This document shows, piece by piece, positions 8,268 to 17,394 of a stretch of DNA of 64,000 nt. The notes beneath the pieces were generated by a model. It made no database searches. It worked only from the letters and a program-made list of their open reading frames with translations, and was not told the DNA's origin. Position 1 is the stretch's first letter, and each line of letters starts with the position of its first letter. The position numbers and the translations under genes were made by a program. Origin of the DNA: Bartonella raoultii (lineage in GTDB: Bacteria > Pseudomonadota > Alphaproteobacteria > Rhizobiales > Rhizobiaceae); assembly GCF_019659805.1 (NCBI RefSeq), contig NZ_JAIFRO010000002.1, positions 1 to 64,000 on the forward strand, in the 5' to 3' direction.

Positions 8268-9041
8268 TCAATCACGATTTGAGCCAAGAAATTGTAGCAA
8301 GAAAACAAACATATTGATAAAATCAAGATAAAGGCTCAACGCACCCATAATAACTTTGCGTCCTTTGGTATCATATCCATCATTTTCATAATACATCAGT
8401 TTAATGTTTTGCGTATCATAAGCTGTTAAACCAGCAAAAATAAAAACACCAATTACAGAGATAGCAAATTGTAAGGCACTTGATCCAAGAAAGATGTTAA
8501 CAATCATGGAAAGCATCAAACCAATTAAACCTATAAAAAAGAAAGATCCCATCGCTGTGAGATCGCGCTTTGTTGTATAACCATAAAGTGAAAGAGAACC
8601 AAAAGCTGCTGCGGTAATAACAAAAGTTTGTACAACACTTTCTGTAGTATACCGTAAGATAATTGAAGACAATGAAAGCCCCACGAGAGCAGCATAACCA
8701 AAGAAAAGGCTTCGCGCTGCACTTGTAGTCAATGTATTGATTTTAAAACTGAGGAATAAGACCGCTACAAGTGGTGCAAACATAACAATATAAGAGAGTG
8801 GCGATGTGTAGAATGTCACTCCGAATGAGGTTAAGTAAACACTACTATTGATTCGAGCGGCTGCTTGGCTCATATCTGTTGTTGTTGCTAATGATACAAC
8901 TGCATAAGCAGCAACGGCTGTAATAAGTAAACCAACAGCCATTGTATTATAGACGCCTAGCATATAACTACGCAATCCTTGATCAATAGATGCATCGGCA
9001 TGAGAGACAGACGCCGAACGTAAATTTTTAAAATCAGCCAT
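8268..9041 (-). CDS. Bax inhibitor-1/YccA family membrane protein
   Basis: A polytopic inner-membrane protein of 257 residues with about seven hydrophobic segments and the family's C-terminal signature (GLTAYDTQNIK, then GALSLYLDFINMF). Members of the BI-1/YccA family are linked to calcium leak or FtsH modulation; the bacterial role is poorly defined. It starts at ATG 9041 with AAAGGA upstream and has its own terminator, so it is probably monocistronic. A TATAAT on the minus strand at 9103-9098 is a plausible -10 element, but no good -35 is visible. Confidence 0.88.
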   Translation of the reverse strand: MADFKNLRSASVSHADASIDQGLRSYMLGVYNTMAVGLLITAVAAYAVVSLATTTDMSQAAARINSSVYLTSFGVTFYTSPLSYIVMFAPLVAVLFLSFKINTLTTSAARSLFFGYAALVGLSLSSIILRYTTESVVQTFVITAAAFGSLSLYGYTTKRDLTAMGSFFFIGLIGLMLSMIVNIFLGSSALQFAISVIGVFIFAGLTAYDTQNIKLMYYENDGYDTKGRKVIMGALSLYLDFINMFVFLLQFLGSNRD

Positions 9042-9642
9042 AATTAAATTCCTTTAGCATATGTTCCGTCAGATGTTGGGGGTTAATAACTTCTGCCATT
9101 ATAACAAAAGCCTTGTATAAGCTTTACAAAAGCAAATACAAACAACTCCGAGCATAGCTGGCGGAATTCCAGCATACCTCCCTTTATTATGGAGATTTAT
9201 AAAAAAATTACAAGAGACTTCTATGACAAGAAAACCTTACAAATTTGTAAGGAAAAGGTCCCTTTAAAGCAAAAATATTTAGTTTTTTAAAATGTCCTGC
9301 GTAAGATAAAAGCTGTGTAAGCATCACGTTTTTTCAAGAAGCATTTTCATTTATTATTGAATATTTTTTCATAAAAAGCGAAAAATTTTGAAAAATGACA
9401 TGTAATAATATCAAATTGTTACTTAATAAGAGCAGTATTCATCAAAAAAGTGATACTAAAACAAGAAAGTAAAAAGTATTAATTAAACCTATAGAAGTTT
9501 TATTTGGCTTGTTAAAAGGAGAAAAGAGAATTTAATAAATCGCACGAAGAGTAATAAAAATGCTCTGCAAAATTAAGAATAAAGGTACTATGTCACATAA
9601 ATATGCTGTATGAAGCGCAATTTTTTTAGAAGTAAACAGATT
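9042..9642. other. Gene-free region between the BI-1 gene and lspA
   Basis: No coding region can be supported. It contains a perfect 18-bp palindrome at 9235-9252. A short hairpin GCTGG-N7-CCAGC sits at 9157-9173 and is bracketed by two direct copies of AGCATA (9151-9156, 9171-9176). Promoter elements of the BI-1 gene should lie near its upper end. The rest is AT-rich without recognisable structure. Confidence 0.5.
9235..9252. repeat. Perfect 18-bp palindrome
   Basis: CCTTACAAATTTGTAAGG is two 9-base arms with no spacer, flanked on both sides by AAAA. Its form suits a dimeric regulator binding site rather than a terminator, because there is no loop and no T-run. It lies about 190 bases upstream of the BI-1 start. 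Confidence 0.4.
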
Positions 9643-10146
9643 CTATCGAGACAAGGTATGGTTGGAGTGGTGCTTTTCTTTTATCCAGAGACGAATTTCT
9701 TCAAGAAGAAGAGCAATAACACCAAGAGTGATGAAGCTATCCGCAAGATTAAAAATAGCAAAATAAAAGATATCACCAATATGAAAGAGTATGTAATCAA
9801 TAACGTGATGGAAACGAATACGATCAATAAGATTACCAATTGCTCCACCAATGATAAAGGTAAGACCAAATTGTTTTAAAAACTTATTATATTCCGTATT
9901 TTTCTTTAACCATAAAAGAGAAACAATAATAATGAGCGTGATAGTAATAAGGCCCCAATGTGAAAAGGAAGAAAGAAATGAAAATGCAATACCAGAATTA
10001 CGCACATGGTAGAGGGAAAGAAAAGAAAAGAGAGGGATTTCTGTTTCTAAAGGTATATTGTTTATAACCCAATATTTAACGGCTTGATCTATCCCTATTG
10101 TAAGAGTTAAACCCAAAAGAAAAAGAAGCAGTGATTTTCGTATCAT
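9643..10146 (-). CDS. lspA: Lipoprotein signal peptidase (signal peptidase II)
   Basis: Inner-membrane aspartyl protease that cleaves prolipoprotein signal peptides after lipidation. The 167 residues contain four hydrophobic segments, the N-terminal DQAVKYW motif, VRNSGIAFS, and the two catalytic aspartates in GNLIDRIR and FNLADSFI. It overlaps the upstream methyltransferase gene by 4 bases (ATGA), so the two are probably co-translated. Confidence 0.95.
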   Translation of the reverse strand: MIRKSLLLFLLGLTLTIGIDQAVKYWVINNIPLETEIPLFSFLSLYHVRNSGIAFSFLSSFSHWGLITITLIIIVSLLWLKKNTEYNKFLKQFGLTFIIGGAIGNLIDRIRFHHVIDYILFHIGDIFYFAIFNLADSFITLGVIALLLEEIRLWIKEKHHSNHTLSR

Positions 10147-10991
10147 GTTCTATCCTTGCATGGTTCTAATGTTAAATAAGGACGGCGGATTTCATAAAGC
10201 ATGATAGCTGTTGCAACCGCCAAGTTGAGTGAATCGGCCCGTCCAGTTTGTGGAATCCGCGCGAGTTTATCACAACGATTTGCAAGAATTTCTGATAAAC
10301 CTTGTTTTTCATTTCCCATTAAAAGTACAATGGGACCGTTTTTAAAATCAATTTTACGATAGTCTTTAGATCCTTTAAGATGCGTACCAACAATCATAGC
10401 TTTAAAGTTTTTTGACCAGTTTAAAAAGGTATTTTCATCACAGTGATAAAGAGGTATAGAAAAAATTGATCCCATTGTAGCGCGAACTGTTTCAGGTGAA
10501 AAAGGATCTGTTGTTTCACCAATTAAAATAACACCTTTAGCACCTACTGCATCAGCAGTACGAATGATAGTACCGAGATTCCCTGGATCACGCACACGAT
10601 CAAGAGCGATATAAACGTCTTTTTCTTGTTCTTTTATCGTTTTCAGTGATTGCCATTGTTGTTTAAAAATCCCAACAACTGTTTGTGGATTATCGCGGCG
10701 AGTAAGTGATTCCATAACTTTTTGTGAGGCTTTAATAACAAAACCACCATGTGCTATTGTATATGCAGCAGCATTTTCTGTAGCGGCATTTCCAATTTTG
10801 CTCTTAGAAAAAATAAGTGTTTGGATTGTCCATCCGAGATTGAGAGCATCAATCACCAGTTTTAATCCTTCTGCCATGAAAAGCCCTTCTCGATTACGGT
10901 TTTTCTTTTGGCTAAGTGCTTTAAGACTTTTGATGATAGGATTACTAAGGGAAGTAATTTCTTTAACTTTAGCGGTTTGGGATACACACAT
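10143..10991 (-). CDS. TrmH/SpoU family RNA 2'-O-methyltransferase
   Basis: A SPOUT-class methyltransferase of 282 residues. The N-terminal substrate-binding domain (about 1-110) has the NREGLFMAEGLK motif typical of RlmB/TsnR-like enzymes. The C-terminal trefoil-knot domain carries DPGNLGTIIRTADA, GNEKQGLS and SLNLAVATAI, which form the S-adenosylmethionine site. The likely target is a ribose in rRNA or tRNA; the exact base cannot be assigned. It lies 3 bases downstream of another RNA methyltransferase gene and overlaps lspA. Confidence 0.87.
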   Translation of the reverse strand: MCVSQTAKVKEITSLSNPIIKSLKALSQKKNRNREGLFMAEGLKLVIDALNLGWTIQTLIFSKSKIGNAATENAAAYTIAHGGFVIKASQKVMESLTRRDNPQTVVGIFKQQWQSLKTIKEQEKDVYIALDRVRDPGNLGTIIRTADAVGAKGVILIGETTDPFSPETVRATMGSIFSIPLYHCDENTFLNWSKNFKAMIVGTHLKGSKDYRKIDFKNGPIVLLMGNEKQGLSEILANRCDKLARIPQTGRADSLNLAVATAIMLYEIRRPYLTLEPCKDRT

Positions 10992-10994
10992 AAT

Positions 10995-11990
10995 TTAAGC
11001 AATCCAACGGCTGAAAAGAGAAGTAGAAAGGGCCCGTTTAGCAGATTCTTCACGCAAAATCAGTTCTCCTGATTCGATTGTTCCACCAAGATTTATGAAT
11101 GTATCACGCATTAAAGTGTGAAGTACATAAAAAGACGCACGAATAGAATAAGCTGTGAGCACAACAGCAAGTGGTTTGTTAGAGAGAAGTTTACGACAGT
11201 TTGTAATCATATTTGGTAAATGATCAAACAGTTGCCAAATTTCACCATGAGGTCCACGTCCATAAGCAGGGGGATCAAGGAGAATCATATCATAGTTTTT
11301 TTTACGGCGTAGTTCGCGTTCGACGAATTTTACAGCATCATCGCAGATCCAACGAATAGAGTGATCTGGTAACCCTGCTCTTTCTTGGTTGGCTTTTGCC
11401 CAGGCGATAGCTTTTTTAGAAGCATCAACATGTGTCACATTCGCTCCTGCGCGCGCGCCGATCAAAGATGCAATACCCGTATAACCAAAAAGATTGAGCA
11501 ATTTGATAGGGCGTGAGGCGTTAAGAATATGTTCTTCCATAAAGCGCCAATGGGCATCTTGTTCAGGAAAAACACCTACATGACGAAAAGAAGTAAAACG
11601 TCCTAGAAAAGATAATCCGTTCCAAGAAAGAGGCCACGTCTCACTAAGCTTTTTCTTGGGAAAGTGCCAACGGCCAACACCTTCTTCATCACGGTTTCCT
11701 GTGAAAAGAGCATCAACATCAGCCCACTGTTTTTGTGATAAGGTAGGTTTCCATAATGCTTGACCTTCTGGACGAATAATACGATAGGCGCCATAACGTT
11801 CTAATTTGCGTCCATGGCCAGAATCAATAAGAGCATAATCGGTACTCGCATTTGTTTCTAAAATAAGAGGTAACTTCTCTTTTGGGGAGATATTATTGTG
11901 GTATGATTGAAAACATTGTGCGGGCATATCTGTTGCTACTATACAGGTATTTGAAAGTTTTATATTAAAAGATTTTTTTAATTTCTGCAA
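10995..11990 (-). CDS. Class I SAM-dependent methyltransferase, RlmI/RlmK-like
   Basis: A Rossmann-fold methyltransferase of 331 residues resembling 23S rRNA cytosine or guanine methyltransferases. Motif I is LFGYTGIASL near residue 160, the acidic SAM-binding residue is in THVDASK, and the catalytic DPPAYGRG is near residue 246. The open frame begins with TTG at 11990 and no start has a strong ribosome site; an ATG at 11927 is an alternative that keeps the whole fold. It probably forms an operon with the TrmH-family gene and lspA. Confidence 0.78.
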   Translation of the reverse strand: MQKLKKSFNIKLSNTCIVATDMPAQCFQSYHNNISPKEKLPLILETNASTDYALIDSGHGRKLERYGAYRIIRPEGQALWKPTLSQKQWADVDALFTGNRDEEGVGRWHFPKKKLSETWPLSWNGLSFLGRFTSFRHVGVFPEQDAHWRFMEEHILNASRPIKLLNLFGYTGIASLIGARAGANVTHVDASKKAIAWAKANQERAGLPDHSIRWICDDAVKFVERELRRKKNYDMILLDPPAYGRGPHGEIWQLFDHLPNMITNCRKLLSNKPLAVVLTAYSIRASFYVLHTLMRDTFINLGGTIESGELILREESAKRALSTSLFSRWIA

Positions 11991-12079
11991 AAGAGTAAAG
12001 TATACTAAAGCATGTATAAAAAAGAATAACTTTAATTCCTGTATTTTAAAAATGAAAGAAAGCTTTGGCGAAAGTGCTC

Positions 12080-12376
12080 TTATGTCATATTAGCAATCGA
12101 CATTTTTAATTTTTCGAGTTCTGCTTTGCTTTTTTTAAGTGCTTTTTTGCATTTATGGTATGTGAGCCAATGAATTACGCTTCCCAATAAAATACCAAGT
12201 CCTAAAAAAATGAAAAGCCATATAAAGAAAGGGGCTTGATAAGTAAAATGTTCAGATTTTGTTTGAAAAGGATCAAGTGTCAATGTAACCATTTGACGAT
12301 TAGCAATGATAAAGGCAATCAAAAATGCTGTAGGAAATACCAAAATAATTGCAAAAAGAATACGTTTAAGTGCCAT
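12080..12376 (-). CDS. lapA: LapA domain (DUF1049) membrane protein
   Basis: A small inner-membrane protein of 98 residues with two hydrophobic segments (about 5-25 and 47-68) and a charged C-terminal tail with coiled-coil character (residues 75-95). This matches the LapA domain of the lipopolysaccharide assembly protein LapA. It follows ihfB by 9 bases, the usual Rhizobiales arrangement, and has GAGGAAA before its ATG. Confidence 0.85.
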   Translation of the reverse strand: MALKRILFAIILVFPTAFLIAFIIANRQMVTLTLDPFQTKSEHFTYQAPFFIWLFIFLGLGILLGSVIHWLTYHKCKKALKKSKAELEKLKMSIANMT

Positions 12377-12385
12377 AAAATTTCC

Positions 12386-12664
12386 TCATTGATTAAGCCG
12401 ATCACGCAAATCTTTACCAGTTTTGAAAAAAGGAATCCATTTTTCTTCAACAGCAACGGCTTCACCTGTTCGTGGATTACGACCGTTACGAGCTGAACGG
12501 CTTTTTACAGAAAAAGCTCCAAAACCGCGAAGTTCAACACGATTTCCATTAGCAAGTGCTGCTGAAATTTCTTCAAAAATAGCATTAACAATATTTTCTA
12601 CATCACGTTGAAAAAGATGCGGATTATGACGTGCAATAATTTGCACAAGCTCTGATTTAACCAA
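12386..12664 (-). CDS. ihfB: Integration host factor beta subunit
   Basis: DNA-bending nucleoid protein of 92 residues that pairs with IHF alpha. It shows the HU/IHF signature GRNPRTGE followed by the beta-arm, with the family's VELRGFGAF segment. The start codon is TTG at 12664, supported by GCGAGGA just upstream and by the conserved first residues. lapA is co-transcribed downstream. An inverted repeat at 12699-12712 lies in its promoter region. Confidence 0.95.
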   Translation of the reverse strand: MVKSELVQIIARHNPHLFQRDVENIVNAIFEEISAALANGNRVELRGFGAFSVKSRSARNGRNPRTGEAVAVEEKWIPFFKTGKDLRDRLNQ

Positions 12665-12698
12665 AATATCCTCGCTTTCACAAAAAAAGACTTTTATA

Positions 12699-12712
12699 GT
12701 ATGATTTCATAC
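12699..12712. promoter_or_regulatory. Inverted repeat in the ihfB upstream region
   Basis: GTATGA-TT-TCATAC is a perfect 6+6 dyad, 35 bases before the ihfB start. It abuts a TATAAA on the minus strand (12697-12692) that could be a -10 element. This could be an operator; no regulator can be named. Confidence 0.3.
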
Positions 12713-12849
12713 GTACATATTATATACATAAATGCGTGAAAGCAAAATAAAACCAAGAAAAAACAAATTGCAAGAAGCAAAATTTGAAAATACATCCTAT
12801 AGGGTTTATAAAAGTAAAAAATATAGAATCTTTAAAAGATTAGGATAAT

Positions 12850-13494
12850 ATGTCCATACATAGCCATCATAAATTTTTTTTAACAAATTCTTCCTTTGGG
12901 GATGTTTTTAAAAAAGCTTCTCGTCATTCGCGTTGTATTAGTATATTGAAAATTTTTTTACCTCTTTGCGCATTGATTTTAGCGCTTGTTTTTTGCTGGT
13001 TTACATTTTTCTTTATACCAAGTACTTCCGATTCCCTAATCTTGAAAAATGAAGAAGAGGGGGGAACGAAATTGACAATGCTTCATCCAAAATTAGAAGG
13101 GTACACACGTTCTCATAATCCTTATTGGCTCAAAGCGGAAAAAGCATTTCAAGATCGTACACATGCTGGAGTGATTGGACTACAAAACATTACAGCTGAG
13201 GCACTTATAGGCAAACAAAGACGAGTCCTTCTTGATGCACGAGGAGGTATTTATAATAATATAAATGGTTCTTTGCAGTTGGATAAACCATTTAAAATTA
13301 CAACAAATGACGGAATGACAGCACAATTTATGGCAGCAAATATTGATTTATCTAAAGGACAATTAAGTACGAATCAGCCTGTTAATATTCAGCATGCTGG
13401 CTTGTACCTTGCGGCCAATGCTTTGCAAATTCGAGAAAAGGGAGAAAAAATGTATTTTCATGGTGGAGTACATTTGGTGATTGATAACAAATGA
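12850..13494 (+). CDS. lptC: LPS export ABC transporter periplasmic protein LptC
   Basis: Bitopic protein of 214 residues that links the LptBFG transporter to the LptA bridge. A single hydrophobic segment at about 32-55 follows a short cytoplasmic N-terminus, and the remainder is the periplasmic beta-jellyroll typical of LptC. Sequence similarity in the family is low, so the assignment rests on topology and its place before lptA-lptB. It starts the operon and is divergent from ihfB. Confidence 0.85.
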   Translation: MSIHSHHKFFLTNSSFGDVFKKASRHSRCISILKIFLPLCALILALVFCWFTFFFIPSTSDSLILKNEEEGGTKLTMLHPKLEGYTRSHNPYWLKAEKAFQDRTHAGVIGLQNITAEALIGKQRRVLLDARGGIYNNINGSLQLDKPFKITTNDGMTAQFMAANIDLSKGQLSTNQPVNIQHAGLYLAANALQIREKGEKMYFHGGVHLVIDNK

Positions 13495-13513
13495 AAGAAG
13501 ATAAAGACGAATC

Positions 13514-14176
13514 TTGAGTAATTTTTACGAAAAATATGTATATATGGAAACAATTAAGAATGATGAAATGAAGTCGCAAAGATCATACAAAAAGTGGATA
13601 GGTATGACTTTAGCGTTGAGCTTAGGAATATTAGGGTTTGAAGTAGCTCTTGGATATGCTGAAGTGACGCATTTTGGAATAAATCTCTCAAGCGGGAAGG
13701 AGCCAGTGGAGTTTTATGCAGATTCTTTAGAGATACATGATAAAGAAGGAATAGCGCTTTTCAATGGTGATGTTTCAGTAATTCAAGGTAAACGTCTTTT
13801 GCGAACAGCAAAATTGGTTGTTTACTATGATAAAGCTCGTAAAGTAGCAGATGAGGATCAAAAAGATCTGAAGACAACATCATCTGTCTTATTTGGTTCT
13901 ACAGGTATAAAAAAAATGGAAGCTTTAGGAAAAGTTTATATAAAAGTTGCCACACAAATTGCTACAGGTGATAAAGGTGTTTTTGATGGAAAATCAAAAA
14001 TACTAAGCTTGACAGGGAATAATGTTGTTTTAATTGATGGTGATAATGTGGCAAAGGGATGTAAATTGACGGCAGATATGAAAAGTGGAAAGGCTTTTCT
14101 AGAAGGTTGTGAGAGGACTGATAAAAAGGGCCGTGTTTCTATCATTTTTAAACAAAGTCAAAAGAGTAGCCATTAA
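13514..14176 (+). CDS. lptA: LPS transport periplasmic protein LptA (OstA-like)
   Basis: Periplasmic LPS-bridge protein with an N-terminal signal sequence and an OstA/LptA beta-jellyroll (PVEFYADSLEIHDKEGIALFNGDV and following repeats). The open frame starts with TTG at 13514 (220 residues). ATG at 13544 or 13568 are alternatives; the one at 13568 gives a more typical signal peptide (MKSQRSYKKWIGMTLALS start). None has a decisive ribosome site. The gene lies between lptC and lptB. Confidence 0.87.
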   Translation: MSNFYEKYVYMETIKNDEMKSQRSYKKWIGMTLALSLGILGFEVALGYAEVTHFGINLSSGKEPVEFYADSLEIHDKEGIALFNGDVSVIQGKRLLRTAKLVVYYDKARKVADEDQKDLKTTSSVLFGSTGIKKMEALGKVYIKVATQIATGDKGVFDGKSKILSLTGNNVVLIDGDNVAKGCKLTADMKSGKAFLEGCERTDKKGRVSIIFKQSQKSSH

Positions 14177-14182
14177 GATTTC

Positions 14183-14977
14183 ATGTTTGGAATCAAAAGA
14201 GAAAAACAGACTGACAGACATGATCTTGCAAATGAGACTTTAAGAAAGCGCTTAAAGGGAACCTTAGTTGCTAGCCATTTGGTGAAAGTTTATCGAGGAA
14301 GACAGGTTGTTAATGGTGTTTCTTTTGGTGTTCGCACCGGAGAAGCTGTTGGTATTTTAGGTCCTAATGGAGCGGGAAAAACAACATGTTTTTATATGGT
14401 AACAGGGCTTGTTAAGTCTGACGGAGGGAGCATTCGAGTTGATGGATTTGACATTACACATTTGCCAATGTACCGACGTTCTCGTTTAGGTATTGGTTAC
14501 CTTCCACAAGAAGCATCAATTTTTCGTGGTCTTTCTGTAGAAAACAATATTAAAGCTGTTTTGGAGGTGGTTGAAAAAGACCATCTGAAAAGGCGCGAAG
14601 AGCTGGACGCCCTTTTACATGAATTTAAAATTGATCATTTACGCAAAATGTCTGCTCTCGCTTTATCAGGAGGTGAACGTCGGCGGCTTGAAATTGCGCG
14701 TGCTTTAGCTTCTCGTCCCAATTTTATGTTACTTGATGAACCCTTTGCAGGAATTGATCCTATCGCTATTTTTGATATTCAGCAGCTTATTCGTTATTTA
14801 ACACAGCGCGGAATTGGTGTTTTGATCACTGATCATAATGTGCGTGAGACATTGGGGCTTATTGATCGTGCATATATTATTCACGCAGGAAAAGTGTTAG
14901 TGCACGGTTGTCCTAACGACATTATTAATAATCCTGATGTGCGTAGAATTTATTTAGGAAATCAATTTTCTCTTTAA
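14183..14977 (+). CDS. lptB: LPS export ABC transporter ATP-binding protein LptB
   Basis: Cytoplasmic ATPase powering LPS extraction by LptFG, 264 residues. Walker A is GPNGAGKTT near residue 59, the ABC signature is LSGGERRR, Walker B is FMLLDEPFAGIDP, and the switch histidine is in ITDHNVRE. It is the last gene of the lptC-lptA-lptB operon, 6 bases after lptA. An N-terminal extension of about 20 residues precedes the fold. A hairpin 83 bases downstream can serve as terminator. Confidence 0.95.
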   Translation: MFGIKREKQTDRHDLANETLRKRLKGTLVASHLVKVYRGRQVVNGVSFGVRTGEAVGILGPNGAGKTTCFYMVTGLVKSDGGSIRVDGFDITHLPMYRRSRLGIGYLPQEASIFRGLSVENNIKAVLEVVEKDHLKRREELDALLHEFKIDHLRKMSALALSGGERRRLEIARALASRPNFMLLDEPFAGIDPIAIFDIQQLIRYLTQRGIGVLITDHNVRETLGLIDRAYIIHAGKVLVHGCPNDIINNPDVRRIYLGNQFSL

Positions 14978-16102
14978 TTTTATGCGTGTTATAAGTTTGC
15001 ATTTCAATCAAATCTATATATGCCTGAAGCTATATACATAAACTATAACTCAATGAATGTATGGCATATAAGAAAATGAAATTTTATTGCCATATCTTTT
15101 TATGCTAAACTAAGAATAATTTTTTTTGTGTTGCAGAAATCATAATAATATCATGAAGAACTTATAATAAACAAATAACATGCACTTTTTTGAAAAAAGG
15201 AGATGAATTAATTTATAAGTCAAAGACTTCTATAATGTTTGGATTGGTCCTATGTTCTTGAAAAGCTCCTTATTTGTACCAAAACTACGCTTATGACTAT
15301 CATTTAAAAGAGTATTTTTCTGAGTGATAAAAAGATGTCATAAATGACAGAGATTCATTATTTCATTAATTTAATTTTTTGATGATAGCACAGAAGAGAT
15401 ATCGCTAGATTAGCTTATAGTGAATGATGAACGAGCTTAGCAATAAATGTAATGTTGCTGAAAGATGTATAGCTCTTGAAAAAGATTTTTCTTTGTCGAA
15501 TTAGACGCTGTGTAAGTAATCTATCTAAGATATTTTGATAATAATTCTATGGGTTAGAGTGATTACGAGAGAATTTGTGTTTTTTGTTGTACATTTACAA
15601 TATGTGTATGGTTAAGGATATAAATGTATATCTGTGTATTTCTTAAAAAAAAATTATTGAAACGACTTAAAGCGTGTTGAGATCATTATCCTCAAGCATT
15701 ATTTAGGCTAAACAATAACCATAAAAGTGGAGTTCTGTTGATCTGTGCGTTTCATATTTTATGAGAACTGGTTTTTAACAGAAAGAGGAAGATGTGATAA
15801 AGAATTGTACACAAGCTTTTATAAAAAGAGAATGATAAATTTATAAATAAGTAATCACTTTTCATATTATAGGAAAATGCATTTTATGGATAATTTTATT
15901 TCTTTTTTCCTATGCTGTTAAGGGAGGAGCGAAAACCTATTTATTGTTGTGCTAATAGTGATATGAAGCGAGCTATCCATTATAAATTGAACAGTAAAAT
16001 CACATGCAATAATGATGCAAGAAACAAACAGAATTTTAAATATTCATACCAATTTATGCGTTTGTATGAGTAAGCATTAGCATGTAAAAGGAAAATTAAA
16101 GT
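14978..16102. other. Gene-free 1.1-kb region where relatives carry rpoN and hpf
   Basis: No open frame with coding character was found. In most Rhizobiales the order is lptB-rpoN-hpf-ptsN; here sigma-54 and the hibernation factor are missing while lptB and ptsN remain. The stretch is AT-rich, has stops in all frames, and holds the lptB terminator at 15060-15102. No remnant of RpoN or HPF could be recognised by eye. It is probably a decayed or deleted segment. Confidence 0.55.
15060..15102 (+). terminator. Probable lptB terminator hairpin
   Basis: TATGGCA (15060-15066) pairs with TGCCATA (15088-15094), with further AAAAT/ATTTT pairing inside, and a T-rich run (TCTTTTTAT) follows. It is AT-rich and of moderate strength. 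Confidence 0.5.
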
Positions 16103-16567
16103 ATGAATTTGAGTGAGTTAATTACACCGGAAGCAATTATTCCGGCTCTTAAGGCGAATTCGAAAAAACAAGTTTTGCAAATTTTAGCTGAAAAAGCTGC
16201 AGATCTTACAGGCCTTAATGAAAATGTAATTTTTGAGGTTATTTTACAACGTGAAAAGTTAGGGTCAACAGGTTTAGGTAGTGGAATTGCGATTCCGCAT
16301 GGAAAATTATCTGATATCCATCGGATTATTGGTATCTTTGCGCGTCTTGAAAATCCTATTGATTTTGAAGCTCTTGATGATGAACCTATAGATCTTGTAT
16401 TTCTTCTTTTAGCACCTGAGAATGCTGGTGCAGATCACTTGAAAGCTTTATCGCAGATTGCGCGTGTTTTACGCCATTCTGATGTTGTTCAAAAATTGCG
16501 TAATACCTATGATGCTAATACACTTTATGCTTTATTAATCCAAAACGCATCATCAAATGCAGCTTAA
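16103..16567 (+). CDS. ptsN: PTS IIA-like nitrogen-regulatory protein (EIIA-Ntr)
   Basis: Terminal phosphoacceptor of the nitrogen-related PTS phosphorelay, 154 residues. The phosphorylated histidine lies in GIAIPHGK near residue 66. EIIA-Ntr proteins regulate potassium transport, stringent response and other targets rather than sugar uptake. The RpoN gene that normally lies upstream is absent, so sigma-54-linked roles are unlikely here. It has a reasonable ribosome site (AAAAGGAAAA) and large gaps on both sides. Confidence 0.93.
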   Translation: MNLSELITPEAIIPALKANSKKQVLQILAEKAADLTGLNENVIFEVILQREKLGSTGLGSGIAIPHGKLSDIHRIIGIFARLENPIDFEALDDEPIDLVFLLLAPENAGADHLKALSQIARVLRHSDVVQKLRNTYDANTLYALLIQNASSNAA

Positions 16568-17394
16568 AAGAAGATATGACCTAGATTGCGGATAACATAC
16601 CATAAAGAAGCGATGAAAAATGATATCATTTGGCTGAAAGAGCTTAAAATTTCAGATTATATTATACAATGTTAAAAAATTGCTTCCAAAAGGATTTTCG
16701 TTTTTAAGAGTCAAAAATAGATGAAACTTTTGATTTTTATTATTTTTTTGTATGAGACACTCATGATAATATTTAAATTTATGAACTTAAAAAAGTATCA
16801 ATATATTGAAGTTTTTTGCAGATGAGGAAAGCCTTAGCTATTCTATCATAAACATATTGAGTCTATTTAGTCATTTTTTGCAACATAATTTTTAGATTAT
16901 AAAAATATGGTGTCTAGGCACTATTGAATGCAGAGTATGGACAGGTTATAATCAATCAAGGAGAGAGTATTTTGTTCTTTTTATTAACACAATACGATAT
17001 TTGATGAGCTATGAAATCTAAAATATTTTTTATATAGAAAATTTTTCAATACATTGTTAGCGATTAAGAGAGTACCATTTGCATCTTAACAGAGTGATGA
17101 TATGTTTATGATCGGGGATGGAGTTTAATTGCTTAAAGAGATAAGTTTTTATATAAAGAATGTCATAAATAGCATAAAGTGAAACAATTGTTTTTAAAAT
17201 CTGGTTATTAAATAAAAAAATTTATGTTTTAGTAATAACTGAAAGGGCACAATTGAAAGATAACAATCTATCTTGGTGAGCGCGAAGATATATCATTTGT
17301 TAAAAAAATAAGAACGACAATATTAGAATATTAAGGCGTTTTGTTGTGCTTTTTTATAAAGATAATCTTGTAAAAGAAATGGGTTAAGAGACTA
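16568..17394. other. Gene-free 0.8-kb AT-rich region
   Basis: No gene, RNA or strong repeat was recognised between ptsN and the IalB-family gene. A weak 6-bp hairpin (CTGAAA/TTTCAG) occurs shortly after ptsN without a T-run. The promoter of the following gene must lie at its right end. It looks like degraded sequence. Confidence 0.45.

Noticed and set aside
9157-9173. GCTGG-N7-CCAGC hairpin upstream of the BI-1 gene
   Set aside because: Only five base pairs and no T-run on either strand; it cannot be called a terminator or RNA gene.
9610-9879. 89-codon plus-strand frame
   Set aside because: It lies largely antisense to lspA, whose motifs are clear, and is lysine/asparagine-rich without any family features.
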